DNA of 56,000 nucleotides, taken from NCBI GenBank assembly GCA_902634405.1, contig CACPJY010000009.1, positions 1 to 56,000 of the forward strand, read 5' to 3'. A program made the position numbers and the translations under genes. The DNA comes from an uncultured Synechococcaceae cyanobacterium. GTDB taxonomy: Bacteria; Cyanobacteriota; Cyanobacteriia; PCC-6307; Cyanobiaceae. The notes beneath the pieces were generated by a model. It saw nothing but the letters and a program-made list of their open reading frames with translations. It was not told where the DNA came from and ran no database searches. Each line of letters starts with the position of its first letter. Position 1 is the stretch's first letter. Positions 38,744 to 47,033 of this stretch are shown in pieces.

Positions 38744-40804
38744 ATGACTATGGCTCATCCACGTTTACACCCACGTACTATTGAGTCCGTTAAGGAGCGA
38801 GCCGATATTGTAGATGTTGTAGGAGAGCACGTAGTTCTCAAGAAAAAGGGAAAGGAGTATGTCGGTATTTGTCCTTTCCACGAGGACAATAAGCCTTCGA
38901 TGACAGTCTCTCCACAGAAGCAGTTTTATTACTGCTTCTCTTGTGGTGCTGGTGGAAACTCCATCAAGTTTCTCATGGAGTTTCAGCGTCAGAGTTTTGG
39001 GGATGTTGTACTTGAATTGGCAAGGAAATATCAGATTCAAGTAGAGACTGTTGAGGGACCTCAGCAGGAGAGGCTGCGTCAGCAACTTTCTCGTCGTGAT
39101 AGCTTATATCGTGTTCTATCCCTGGCAGCTGGTTGGTTTCGTTCGCAGTTGCGAACTTCTGCTGGTTCATCAGCCTTAGATTATTTAATTAATCAAAGGA
39201 AACTTACTGAATCCACGTTACATTCTTTTGAACTCGGATATGCTCCTGACTCATGGGATTCTCTCTTAAACTATCTTCAGCAAGTAGAGCAACAGTCTCC
39301 TGAATTACTTTTAGCATCTGGCTTGGTTGTTGCTAAAAAAGGTGGGGCAGGCTTTTATGATCGTTTTCGTAATCGTGTAATTGTCCCTATTCACGATAGG
39401 CAGGGAAGGGTTATTGGTTTTGGTGGAAGAAGTCTTGATGGGGCAGAGCCTAAATACCTAAATTCACCTGAGACTGAGGTCTTTGAAAAAGGTAAGAATC
39501 TTTTTGGATTAGACAAAGCTTCAACTTCAATTCGAAAAGATGATAGGGCTGTAGTCGTTGAAGGATACTTTGATGTAATTGCACTGCATGCAGCTGGCGT
39601 AACGAATGCAGTTGCTTCGCTTGGAACTGCTTTAAGTAGTCAACAAATCACTCAACTTTGTAGATGTAGTGAAAGTAAGAGAATTGTTTTGAATTTTGAT
39701 GCTGATGGTGCGGGTATTCGTGCCGCAAACCGTGCTATTGGAGAAGTAGAGCAGTTAGCGATGCAAGGACAGCTGGAATTAAGAGTGCTTCATTTGCCAT
39801 CAGGAAAGGATCCTGATGAATTCTTGCAAGATCATGCCGCTGGAGATTACCGAGCTTTACTTGATCATGCTCCTCTTTGGTTGGATTGGCAGATTAATCA
39901 GGCTTTTGAGGGACGTGATATTAGTAAGTCTGATCAATTTCAGCAGACTGTTACATCTCTGGTTGAGCTGTTGGGAAGAATACCTCCCTCTGCCGTTCGC
40001 ACTCACTATTTACAACAAGTTGCCGAGCGTTTGAGTGGAGGACAAGGACGCCTAACTATTCAACTAGAGGAGGATCTTCGTCAACAAGTTAAGGGACAGC
40101 GTTGGCATGGCAGGTCTAGCAAGCTTGAACAACCTGAAGAGGCTAGTCAGAGGGAACGAAGTGAGGCCGAGATCCTTAGATTGTATTTACATTGTTCCGA
40201 GCATCGTGCTTTTATTCGACGGGAATTACGTCAGCGAGAATTAGAAGACTTTGCGCTTCATCACCATCGCTTGCTTTGGGCTGCTATTACTGATATCGAA
40301 GAAAATAATTTAGGCGTGGAATTCATGGAGTTGATAATTCGAGGAGATGACCCAGGAGTTGATCTTGGTGTTATTGACCTTCCTGGCTTGTTGATAGACC
40401 AGCTTTTGCTTCAAGATAGCCCTTTAGTGGCTCGTCTTACTCCCCTATTAGAACCTAGCGAAGTTTCCCTTGCTTCTCTTTGTAAGCCTCTCCCCCAGCT
40501 ACGTGGAGCGGTTGCCGTGCTTGAGCGTCAGAAGAGTCTTAAGCGTTGTCGACATCTACTAGAGGCATGGAGTGGGCAACGCCTAGAGACACTTGAACGC
40601 TGCATAGCGGCTTTGATTGAAGAAGAACGACAACAAGCTATTGGGTCCGTTGATATGGAGACTCGCATAGAAAAGATGTTCCAAGATCTTAATTCTGATG
40701 CATTGCGCTTCCAAAACCTCTACTACACTGAACGTAAGCATATTGCTCATTTGGATTTGCAAAGATGTGCTGGTTATGAAGACCCTGAGAAATTGTCTTT
40801 GTAG
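38744..40804 (+). CDS. dnaG: DNA primase
   Basis: Makes RNA primers at the replication fork. It has 686 aa. The CHC2 zinc finger uses C43, H46, C64 and C67. TOPRIM carries VVVEGYFDVIALH and NFDADGAG. The C-terminal helicase-binding region covers the last 200 residues. A second ATG two codons in gives MAHPRLHPR and could also be the start. Confidence 0.96.
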   Translation: MTMAHPRLHPRTIESVKERADIVDVVGEHVVLKKKGKEYVGICPFHEDNKPSMTVSPQKQFYYCFSCGAGGNSIKFLMEFQRQSFGDVVLELARKYQIQVETVEGPQQERLRQQLSRRDSLYRVLSLAAGWFRSQLRTSAGSSALDYLINQRKLTESTLHSFELGYAPDSWDSLLNYLQQVEQQSPELLLASGLVVAKKGGAGFYDRFRNRVIVPIHDRQGRVIGFGGRSLDGAEPKYLNSPETEVFEKGKNLFGLDKASTSIRKDDRAVVVEGYFDVIALHAAGVTNAVASLGTALSSQQITQLCRCSESKRIVLNFDADGAGIRAANRAIGEVEQLAMQGQLELRVLHLPSGKDPDEFLQDHAAGDYRALLDHAPLWLDWQINQAFEGRDISKSDQFQQTVTSLVELLGRIPPSAVRTHYLQQVAERLSGGQGRLTIQLEEDLRQQVKGQRWHGRSSKLEQPEEASQRERSEAEILRLYLHCSEHRAFIRRELRQRELEDFALHHHRLLWAAITDIEENNLGVEFMELIIRGDDPGVDLGVIDLPGLLIDQLLLQDSPLVARLTPLLEPSEVSLASLCKPLPQLRGAVAVLERQKSLKRCRHLLEAWSGQRLETLERCIAALIEEERQQAIGSVDMETRIEKMFQDLNSDALRFQNLYYTERKHIAHLDLQRCAGYEDPEKLSL

Positions 40805-41223
40805 ACATTCTTAAATCTGTTAATGGATTTTTTGAATAATTCCTTAGCTTCCTTGTTTGAATCAATCTTACTATTTGAGTATTTTCGGTTGTTATTTCCA
40901 ATCTTATTGGGGTGCCTTCCTTTTCTATTCATAAGCTTTACGATGTCATCTGGGTAGGGAAGGGTGTTGGCTACACTTCCTGTTTAGAAGAAATCCTTCA
41001 CCCTTATATTTGCTTCAAGTTCTAGGCTTTTAGCTGCATGTGCTCTTATCGGAATCAAGAGGCTAACCTTTATATCAATCGCTACACTTTCTTCGGCAAT
41101 TACGTTGATAATAACAACCATTTGTAGACTTTATAAGTTTTATAAAACAAGATTTTGTAAACTTTATGACGTTCCTCTTCTGCGTAAGATGTTTGATCTT
41201 CTAAGTATTAGCCTTTAACCCTT
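40805..41223. other. Gene-poor gap between dnaG and a small conserved gene
   Basis: About 420 bp without a firm gene. Two plus-strand small ORFs are visible: a 44-codon hydrophobic one (40823-40957, listed) and a 29-codon one at 41038-41127 rich in Asn and Tyr. An imperfect AT-rich inverted repeat lies at about 41131-41160 (AAGTTTTATAAAAC against TTTTGTAAACTT), which may belong to the promoter of the next gene. No tRNA or terminator is seen. Confidence 0.5.
40823..40957 (+). CDS. Candidate 44-aa hydrophobic peptide
   Basis: ATG at 40823, stop at 40955-40957. The peptide has a polar start (MDFLNNSL) and a long Leu/Phe/Ile segment that could span a membrane (FRLLFPILLGCLPFLFIS). There is no clear ribosome-binding site and it begins 19 nt after dnaG. 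AT-rich sequence gives such ORFs by chance, so certainty is low. Confidence 0.2.
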   Translation: MDFLNNSLASLFESILLFEYFRLLFPILLGCLPFLFISFTMSSG

Positions 41224-41508
41224 ATGGATATTTCCTCTTTCACGCCTGTTAATTATCTATGGCAACATTTAGTAGAGAGGCTAGGTTTAGATAAAGCGCA
41301 AAGTGCTGCTCGTCAAGCTTTGGACCTTCAATCAATGCATGGTGATAGAGGTACATTGCCGGTCATGATTTACGAGACATGCGGATTGGCCTTGATTAGT
41401 GTTGAGTCTCTCCACCATGTGATTGGATTCACTTTGAAAAATCAGAGCACACTTTTGTTGATTAGTACCAAAAACCATACTTTCCAACTTCTTAAGCAAG
41501 CGTATTGA
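41224..41508 (+). CDS. Small hypothetical protein
   Basis: Protein of 94 aa with balanced soluble composition. The N-terminal half looks helical (LWQHLVERLGLDKAQSAARQAL), the C-terminal half strand-rich (GLALISVESLHHVIGFTL, STLLLISTK). No motif is recognised and the function is unknown. It is convergent with umuC (40 nt apart). Confidence 0.6.
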   Translation: MDISSFTPVNYLWQHLVERLGLDKAQSAARQALDLQSMHGDRGTLPVMIYETCGLALISVESLHHVIGFTLKNQSTLLLISTKNHTFQLLKQAY

Positions 41509-41548
41509 TTTCTTTTTCTTGAATTAGCAATTGCTTGTCTTCTCCTGA

Positions 41549-42826
41549 TTAGGCATATGCAATTGGGATTTCTTTAAGTTGAGTTGTAGATGCTTTACTA
41601 AGTTTGTTTTGACACATTCTCCATCCTTTTCCTAAGCCGCATGCTGCCCAACTTACGGTGCCGTAGCCGTAACGATGGTTTATTTTATCAATGATATACA
41701 TTAGGTGATCACGACTTTGTTGCTTATTTGGACTACATGTGCTCATAAAATGCTGTTGTAGATATTTGGTTTCTTGTAGATGCTGCATGATTACGCCTGC
41801 TTTCATTAGTTCTCGGTAGGGCTGGAATATTTGCTCTACTAGTGGAAGAGTTGCTGCTAGAAGCGTGAAAGTGTCGTTGCTAGGCAGATCTAGTTCAGCC
41901 TTGGCAACTCCATTATAGAAGTCAGAGGAAAAAGTACTGGTGCGTGTGAATATGGTAAGAACTCCGGCACGTTGCTTCTGGCGTCTTAGCTTTTCGCTTC
42001 CACGCACGACATAAGTAGCAATCGCTTCTCGGAGTTCTTCCTTGCGGGTTATTGGTCGACTAAAACTACGGCTGACACATGTTTCTTTTTTATTTGGAGA
42101 GGAGGTATTTAGTGGCATGCAAATCTCTCCGCGTAATTCATGTTGTATCCGTAATCCGGTCACGCCATATTTTGCACGTAGTTCATTACTTGACATGTCA
42201 CGTAATTGACGTGCGGTACTAATACCTCGAAGTCGACACCATCGAGCGATTTTGCGGCCTACACCCCATACATTTTCAATTGCTATTGTTTCCAGCCAAA
42301 CTCCTGGATCACTGACAGTCGTTAGGTCAAATATTCCTCCGTACTCAGGCCTCTCTTTTGCTATGTGATTAGCAATTTTGGATTGACATTTGTTGTGTCC
42401 GATACCGATGGAAATGGGTAGCCCTAAGCTTTGGTATATGTCAGCTCTTAACTCTTGTCCCCATGAATAGAGTTCGTAATGTTGTGGATGTTTGAGAAGT
42501 ATGAATGCTTCATCTATGGAATAGACTTCCATTGCTTCGCAATGCTTTTGAAGAAGGCGCATGAATCTCTGACTCATGTCTCCGTAAAGAGTGTAGTTAG
42601 AGCTGCAAACTGCAACATTTAGCTCTAACAGTTTTTTCCGAACCTTGAAGTAAGGTTCCCCCATGGTGATGCCTAAACTGCGTGCTTCAGAGCTTCGCGC
42701 AATAATGCATCCATCGTTGTTTGATAGCACTACTAATGGACGACCGGCTAAGGCAGGATTCAGACTTTGTTCGCAGGCAGCATAAAAGTTGTTCCCATCA
42801 ATTAGAGCTGTGATTTGCTGCATCAT
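41549..42826 (-). CDS. umuC: Y-family DNA polymerase V catalytic subunit
   Basis: Translesion polymerase of 425 aa. It opens with ALIDGNNFYAACEQ, which carries a catalytic Asp. The SIDEAFI motif near 104 supplies the other acidic pair. The HhH-type segment IENVWGVGRKIARWC and the C-terminal little-finger domain follow. It is 71 nt downstream of umuD, forming the umuDC pair used in SOS mutagenesis. Confidence 0.95.
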   Translation of the reverse strand: MMQQITALIDGNNFYAACEQSLNPALAGRPLVVLSNNDGCIIARSSEARSLGITMGEPYFKVRKKLLELNVAVCSSNYTLYGDMSQRFMRLLQKHCEAMEVYSIDEAFILLKHPQHYELYSWGQELRADIYQSLGLPISIGIGHNKCQSKIANHIAKERPEYGGIFDLTTVSDPGVWLETIAIENVWGVGRKIARWCRLRGISTARQLRDMSSNELRAKYGVTGLRIQHELRGEICMPLNTSSPNKKETCVSRSFSRPITRKEELREAIATYVVRGSEKLRRQKQRAGVLTIFTRTSTFSSDFYNGVAKAELDLPSNDTFTLLAATLPLVEQIFQPYRELMKAGVIMQHLQETKYLQQHFMSTCSPNKQQSRDHLMYIIDKINHRYGYGTVSWAACGLGKGWRMCQNKLSKASTTQLKEIPIAYA

Positions 42827-42897
42827 GACAACAGATGTTTCGTAAATTGGTAGGCCTTTTATTTATTCCGTAAATAAGTTCCAATATGTTTAATTAT

Positions 42898-43368
42898 TTA
42901 TTTGAGCTTGCTTAGGTTGTATTCTCGATAAGAAGATATTGTTTTGTGGATTGAGTATGTTGCGACTCCCCAGATTTGAACATCTCCGTAGTTATTTAAA
43001 TTGATTGGTGGATAACTTGGATTTTCTGCTTCTAGACGCAGATTTCCTTTGTAATTCATAAGTCGTTTGAGTGTGAAAGTTCCATCTAAGACTGCAACGA
43101 CGATATGGCCCGGTAGTGGATTAATACTTCTATCGACTACTAGAAGATCACCATCGTGAATTCCACTTCCATCCATAGAGTTTCCAGCAACTCTCAGAAA
43201 AAATGTACTTGCAGGACGGTGTATTAACTCTTCATTCAGATCGATACCTCTGTCCATGTAATCATCAGCAGGAGAAGGAAACCCAGCTGAAACAGCCTCA
43301 ATGGCGATAGGAGTGAGTTGTCGATGTGGCTCAGACTTTTGAAGTCTGCAAAACGGAGTTAGATCCAC
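42898..43368 (-). CDS. umuD: UmuD-like S24 autoprotease
   Basis: Accessory subunit of polymerase V that self-cleaves on RecA filaments. Numbered from an upstream in-frame ATG at 43401, the cleavage site is A39-G40 and the dyad S75/K112, exactly 15 residues offset from E. coli C24-G25, S60 and K97. I prefer GTG 43368 (156 aa): it brings the length closer to E. coli UmuD, and ATG 43401 lies inside the LexA-like box and upstream of the inferred transcription start. The choice is inference. Confidence 0.88.
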   Translation of the reverse strand: MDLTPFCRLQKSEPHRQLTPIAIEAVSAGFPSPADDYMDRGIDLNEELIHRPASTFFLRVAGNSMDGSGIHDGDLLVVDRSINPLPGHIVVAVLDGTFTLKRLMNYKGNLRLEAENPSYPPINLNNYGDVQIWGVATYSIHKTISSYREYNLSKLK

Positions 43369-43373
43369 GAAAA

Positions 43374-43429
43374 AGCTAAACCGAACATAAATATAATACA
43401 TGTGTACTATATTTATGTTCGGTTTAGCT
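43374..43429. repeat. Perfect 22-bp inverted repeat before umuD
   Basis: Left arm 43374-43395 and right arm 43408-43429 are perfect reverse complements, separated by 12 nt. Read on the minus strand the second arm is followed by TTTTTC, so an RNA copy would form a long AT-rich hairpin with a short U run. It lies between rlmH (ending at 43443) and umuD and may act as operator, terminator for rlmH, or both. Confidence 0.9.
43395..43408 (-). promoter_or_regulatory. LexA-like SOS box upstream of umuD
   Basis: On the minus strand the loop of the palindrome reads AGTACACATGTATT, one mismatch from the reported cyanobacterial LexA consensus AGTACWNWTGTACT. A -10-like TATTAT (43393-43398, minus) overlaps it, so repressor binding would block the umuD promoter. 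Assignment rests on pattern match and the SOS gene downstream. Confidence 0.7.
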
Positions 43430-43442
43430 GGGGTTTGGTGTA

Positions 43443-43880
43443 TTAGTTGCGATGGTAGGGGCTTCCTTGGAGAATGGTTTGTGCTCTGTAAAGCTGTTCA
43501 AGAAGTAAAAGGCGTGCTAGCTCGTGGGGAAATGTCATAGGAGACAGGCTTAGTTGGCAGTGCGCTGATGCCTTTAAGTTTGTGGATAGACCATTAGCTC
43601 CTCCGATTGCAAAGGCCAGTCTCATGGATTCAAATTTTTTTAGGTAGCGTGCAAATTCTATTGAGGAGAGATTTTCACCTTCTTCTGTAAGTGCGATAAG
43701 AAGCTCGTTTCTATTTAGAGAGTCAAGTATTGATTTTTCCTCGCGTGAAGGAGTGCTATCTCGTAGTTCGGTAATGGTTAGTCCAGGTAATCGTTTTATG
43801 TAGAGAGAAAGACCATTGCGAATCCATTCTTTGCGTACTTTCCCAATGGCTAGAATTCGGTAACGTGAAGGGTTAAACAC
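43443..43880 (-). CDS. rlmH: 23S rRNA pseudouridine-1915 N3-methyltransferase
   Basis: SPOUT-class methyltransferase of 145 aa modifying the pseudouridine at 23S position 1915 in helix 69. The SAM knot carries [10 protein letters not shown] (near 89-98). The C-terminal [29 protein letters not shown] is the family hallmark and ends in the conserved Tyr-His. It lies 9 nt after an uncharacterised gene on the same strand. Confidence 0.95.
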   Translation of the reverse strand: MFNPSRYRILAIGKVRKEWIRNGLSLYIKRLPGLTITELRDSTPSREEKSILDSLNRNELLIALTEEGENLSSIEFARYLKKFESMRLAFAIGGANGLSTNLKASAHCQLSLSPMTFPHELARLLLLEQLYRAQTILQGSPYHRN

Positions 43881-43889
43881 GATTTGATT

Positions 43890-44267
43890 TTAGATTTCCT
43901 CTTCGTCTTCTAGTAAAAGTTGTTGAAAGGTTTGATAGAGAAGTGTTTCGGCTTGTTTCTCAGGGTCTATTGGTGATTGAGTCTTTGTTTTTGGATGAGA
44001 GGTGCTCGGAGAAATTTTGTTTGTATGACATTGGTTTAATTTTTGGGCTTCTATTTCCTTCAGTCGATTGATTAAGTGAGAGGGGACCTCGCCGCCTTCG
44101 CTGATATTGATTAGTTCACGAAAGAGAGTCTCAGGGTCTTCTTCTGTTTCCACAGGATGAAGTTTAGATGGATTAGAAGGTCCTTTCTTCTTGTTTATAG
44201 GGAGTGGCTGTGGAAGTTTTCGCCCTAGTTCGCGAAGGCGATGAAGACTTTGTTCGTCAAAACTCAT
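43890..44267 (-). CDS. Hypothetical acidic soluble protein
   Basis: Protein of 125 aa, strongly charged. It begins with a helical segment (EQSLHRLRELGRKLPQPLP), has a Pro/Lys/Ser-rich middle and ends in an acidic helix (TLLYQTFQQLLLEDEEEI). No family is recognised. It overlaps the upstream secreted-protein gene by 4 nt (ATGA) and precedes rlmH by 9 nt, so the three are one unit. Confidence 0.7.
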   Translation of the reverse strand: MSFDEQSLHRLRELGRKLPQPLPINKKKGPSNPSKLHPVETEEDPETLFRELINISEGGEVPSHLINRLKEIEAQKLNQCHTNKISPSTSHPKTKTQSPIDPEKQAETLLYQTFQQLLLEDEEEI

Positions 44268-44542
44268 CTTATTAGCAAATTATAACGTTTAAATGAACGA
44301 GGGCTAAGGCCTTTGCTGGGACCAGTCTCGACTTCTTCTCTAAGAGCTTGGCGAAGTTGTTCGAAGGGAAGATCATCAAATAGGTCATTATCAGAAAGTG
44401 CTGATGGGAGTTCTAGATCAATGGGATCGACATTTGACTGTGGGACATTCGTGATAGCCAAACTTGACTGCAGTGGTAACAGAAAAAGTAGGACTGCAGT
44501 GGCCAAAGTGATTAGGCATGCAGGCATTGAACTGAATCGCAA
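44264..44542 (-). CDS. Small secreted or anchored protein
   Basis: Protein of 92 aa. The N-terminus is a clear signal peptide (ACLITLATAVLLFLLPLQSSLA, cut near residue 29). The mature part is short, acidic then basic, and ends in RSFKRYNLLIR. It has no Cys for lipid anchoring at the cut site. The function is unknown. It is first in the unit with the acidic protein and rlmH. Confidence 0.7.
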   Translation of the reverse strand: MRFSSMPACLITLATAVLLFLLPLQSSLAITNVPQSNVDPIDLELPSALSDNDLFDDLPFEQLRQALREEVETGPSKGLSPRSFKRYNLLIR

Positions 44543-44685
44543 TAGTAGAGAGAAAGAAACCTAGGGGTAAACCCGATGGTTGATATGTAGGACAATAGTT
44601 CAGATTCCTATCTGAAAGGAGTTGAAGAAATTTATTTGGAACACATGCAATGAATTAAATGCTTAGATTTGGATAACGTTGTGTG

Positions 44686-45528
44686 ATGGCTTTTTCAGGA
44701 AAAACAGTTCGCAAGCGATTTGGGCAGCATTGGCTTGTTGATTCGACTGTGTTGGAAAGAATTGTTGAGGCAGCTGACTTGCAGCATGAAGATAGGGTTT
44801 TGGAGGTTGGTCCTGGTAGAGGAGCTTTGACAGATAGGTTGCTTGATTCTGAAGCTTCTGCCGTCCATGCGATTGAGATTGATAGAGGTTTGGTTGAGCT
44901 ATTAAGGAAGCGTTTTTCGGGAAATAGTAGGTTTACTTTGAGAGAGGGGGATGTTCTGTCAACTTCGCTGATATTGCCTGATGGGAGGGAAGCTACAAAA
45001 GTGGTCGCAAATATTCCATACAACATCACAGGTCCATTGTTAGAGAGATTATTAGGGAGATTGGATAAACCTGCGCCTTTTCGGTTTAAGCGCTTGGTGC
45101 TTCTTTTGCAAAAGGAAGTAGCTGAGCGGATTAGGGCAAAACCTGGTCAGAGTTGTTTTAGTGCTTTGAGCGTAAGAATGCAGTTGATGGCAAGTTGTAG
45201 AAGAATATGTGGGGTATCTCCTAGAAGTTTTGAACCAAAACCTAAGGTGGATTCTGAGGTCATTGCATTGGAGCCACTTGCTTCTGATGAGTTGCTGGAT
45301 CAAGGATTGGCCTCGAGTGTGGAGATCTTGCTAAAGCGAGCATTCATTTCGCGAAGGAAGATGTTGCGAAACACATTGAAAGGATTGTTCTCAAAAGATG
45401 ATCTTAAGGTCCTTGCTAAAGAAGCGGGAATTAGCCTTGATCAGCGTCCGCAAGAGGTCTCTCCAGTTGCCTGGTGTGTGCTTGCTAGAGGTTTGAGTTC
45501 TACTAACTTGGTCGGTAAAGACAGATGA
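44686..45528 (+). CDS. rsmA: 16S rRNA dimethyladenosine transferase
   Basis: KsgA/RsmA, which dimethylates A1518 and A1519 of 16S rRNA. It has 280 aa from ATG 44686 (a GTG one codon earlier is also in frame). Motifs are KRFGQHWL, the SAM loop EVGPGRGALTDRL and the catalytic NIPYN. The stop overlaps the ispE ATG (ATGA), a three-gene coupled series with the DUF3082 gene. Confidence 0.95.
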   Translation: MAFSGKTVRKRFGQHWLVDSTVLERIVEAADLQHEDRVLEVGPGRGALTDRLLDSEASAVHAIEIDRGLVELLRKRFSGNSRFTLREGDVLSTSLILPDGREATKVVANIPYNITGPLLERLLGRLDKPAPFRFKRLVLLLQKEVAERIRAKPGQSCFSALSVRMQLMASCRRICGVSPRSFEPKPKVDSEVIALEPLASDELLDQGLASSVEILLKRAFISRRKMLRNTLKGLFSKDDLKVLAKEAGISLDQRPQEVSPVAWCVLARGLSSTNLVGKDR

Positions 45529-46484
45529 AGGTTACGAATAAGAAAGAAAAATGTTTTAAACGACTTGTTGCTACAGCCCCGGCGAAGATCAACTTACATT
45601 TGGAAGTACTTGGTACTAGAACAGACGGATTTCATGAATTAGCAATGGTGATGCAAAGTATTGCTCTTGTTGACAAGCTTGAAATTAAAAGCACAGATAA
45701 AGCTGGGATCAAACTTAGTTGTGATGAGCCTAGTCTTCCCACAGATGAAAATAATTTAATTGTCCGTGCTGGTCAATTATTGCTTGAAAATTCTGGGGTT
45801 AAAGGCTTAGGAGCTGAAATCTATCTGCAGAAACAGATTCCTATAGGAGCAGGATTAGCAGGGGGCTCCAGTAATGGGGCCGCAACTCTAGTGGGATTAA
45901 ATGTTCTTTGGGGATTGGATTATCCTTTGACTCGATTAGAGGAATTTGCCAGTGAGCTTGGATCTGATATGGCCTTTTGCTTAAAGGGGGGGACCCAATT
46001 GAGTTTTGGGCGTGGAGAAAGACTGGAATGTCTGCCAGAATTGAAGAAGCCTATGGCTGTCATACTTGTGAAGAACCCTTTAGTTAGCGTTTCTACTCCA
46101 TGGGCTTATGGGTTATGTAAAAAGGTTTTTGGAGATCAATATTTAACTAGCGAAAAAGATTTTGAAGAGCGTCGCAATGCTCTTAGGTCTTCACCTTGGT
46201 TGCATTCTTTAGGAGACATTCAGATTCCTCAATTACGGAATGATTTGCAGCAAGTAGTTGCTCCAGAGACAAAAGCAGTGCGTGATGCTCTGAGCCTTTT
46301 GAGAGGTTTGCCTGGCTCTTTAGCAGTTTCTATGAGTGGCTCAGGTCCTAGTTGCTTTGCTCTTTATCCAGATTTTTCTTCTGCTAGTTCTGTTCTCGAT
46401 GAGAATCAGGATGAATTCGAAGCAGCTGGATTGGAGACATGGTGCTGTTCTTTAGTGTCAGAAGGGGTGAAAATTGTTTTATGA
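45525..46484 (+). CDS. ispE: 4-diphosphocytidyl-2-C-methylerythritol kinase
   Basis: GHMP-family kinase of the MEP pathway to isoprenoids. It has 319 aa with the substrate motif PAKINLHLEVLGTR, the ATP loop PIGAGLAGGSSNGAA (near 106) and the late SGSGPSCFALY. In phototrophs this pathway supplies carotenoids, phytyl chains and quinones. It overlaps rsmA and the next gene by ATGA at both ends. Confidence 0.95.
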   Translation: MKVTNKKEKCFKRLVATAPAKINLHLEVLGTRTDGFHELAMVMQSIALVDKLEIKSTDKAGIKLSCDEPSLPTDENNLIVRAGQLLLENSGVKGLGAEIYLQKQIPIGAGLAGGSSNGAATLVGLNVLWGLDYPLTRLEEFASELGSDMAFCLKGGTQLSFGRGERLECLPELKKPMAVILVKNPLVSVSTPWAYGLCKKVFGDQYLTSEKDFEERRNALRSSPWLHSLGDIQIPQLRNDLQQVVAPETKAVRDALSLLRGLPGSLAVSMSGSGPSCFALYPDFSSASSVLDENQDEFEAAGLETWCCSLVSEGVKIVL

Positions 46485-46828
46485 CGAATCAGGATAAGAC
46501 TTTTAATCAACCTGAAAGGATGGGACAGAGTACCTCTTCAGAAACCTCGGGAGAAAATAAAGGTCCCTTGAGTTTTTTGTCGGGTGCTTTAACGAGTGGG
46601 CTTTTGGCATGGCTTTGTTTTGGCTTGAGTCGTGGTGTCGTGAGTTATTTCACTTTGCATTCCCCTGATTACAGTTCTGCCATAGCTCAAAGCATTGCAT
46701 CGGGACTTAAAACACTTGTAGTGGGAATGTGCTTTCTTGCGACTTTTACATTCACGTTTATTGGTTTTGGGTTAACTCTTGTATTTATTCGAAGCGTGTT
46801 TAACCTTGGTAAAGGCTCTGAAGCCTAA
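46481..46828 (+). CDS. DUF3082-like two-span membrane protein
   Basis: Protein of 115 aa from ATG 46481, whose ATGA overlaps the ispE stop. The polar N-terminus is followed by LSFLSGALTSGLLAWLCFGLSRG and a second span around TLVVGMCFLATFTFTFIGFGLTL. This is the pattern of the cyanobacterial DUF3082 family. The function is unknown. Its stop codon lies within the terminator hairpin. Confidence 0.8.
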   Translation: MTNQDKTFNQPERMGQSTSSETSGENKGPLSFLSGALTSGLLAWLCFGLSRGVVSYFTLHSPDYSSAIAQSIASGLKTLVVGMCFLATFTFTFIGFGLTLVFIRSVFNLGKGSEA

Positions 46829-46841
46829 GTAGGCTTTTTTT
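46822..46841 (+). terminator. Rho-independent terminator after rsmA-ispE-DUF3082
   Basis: AGCCT (46822-46826), loop AAGT and AGGCT (46831-46835) form a short hairpin followed by six T. It includes the stop codon (46826-46828) of the DUF3082-like gene and ends the coupled three-gene series. Confidence 0.75.
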
Positions 46842-46875
46842 GTCTACTTTTGAGTCTTTTTCAAGTTACCTATTT

Positions 46876-46971
46876 ATGACTCTTCACGACCTTGGACTAT
46901 TGGTTTTACTGTTAAGCCCTGGAATGTTGCTCTCTGTTTTGTTGTTATCCACCTTTGCAGCGGGGGGATGA
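46876..46971 (+). CDS. Candidate 31-aa membrane microprotein
   Basis: ATG at 46876 to TGA at 46969-46971. The peptide begins MTLHDLG and is almost entirely hydrophobic (LLVLLLSPGMLLSVLLLSTF) with a small Gly tail. It has the look of a single-span small protein of the kind found around photosynthetic complexes. It starts 35 nt after the terminator, so it probably has its own promoter or shares that of pdhB. No family is identified. Confidence 0.45.
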   Translation: MTLHDLGLLVLLLSPGMLLSVLLLSTFAAGG

Positions 46972-47033
46972 ATGGGCGCAGTCTGAGATAACTTGGCATT
47001 TGACTAAGGAATTACCAGGATTGCAAGATTGCC

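Noticed and set aside
40689-40901. 70-aa minus-strand ORF over the dnaG end
   Set aside because: Mostly the reverse of dnaG codons, without a recognisable motif.
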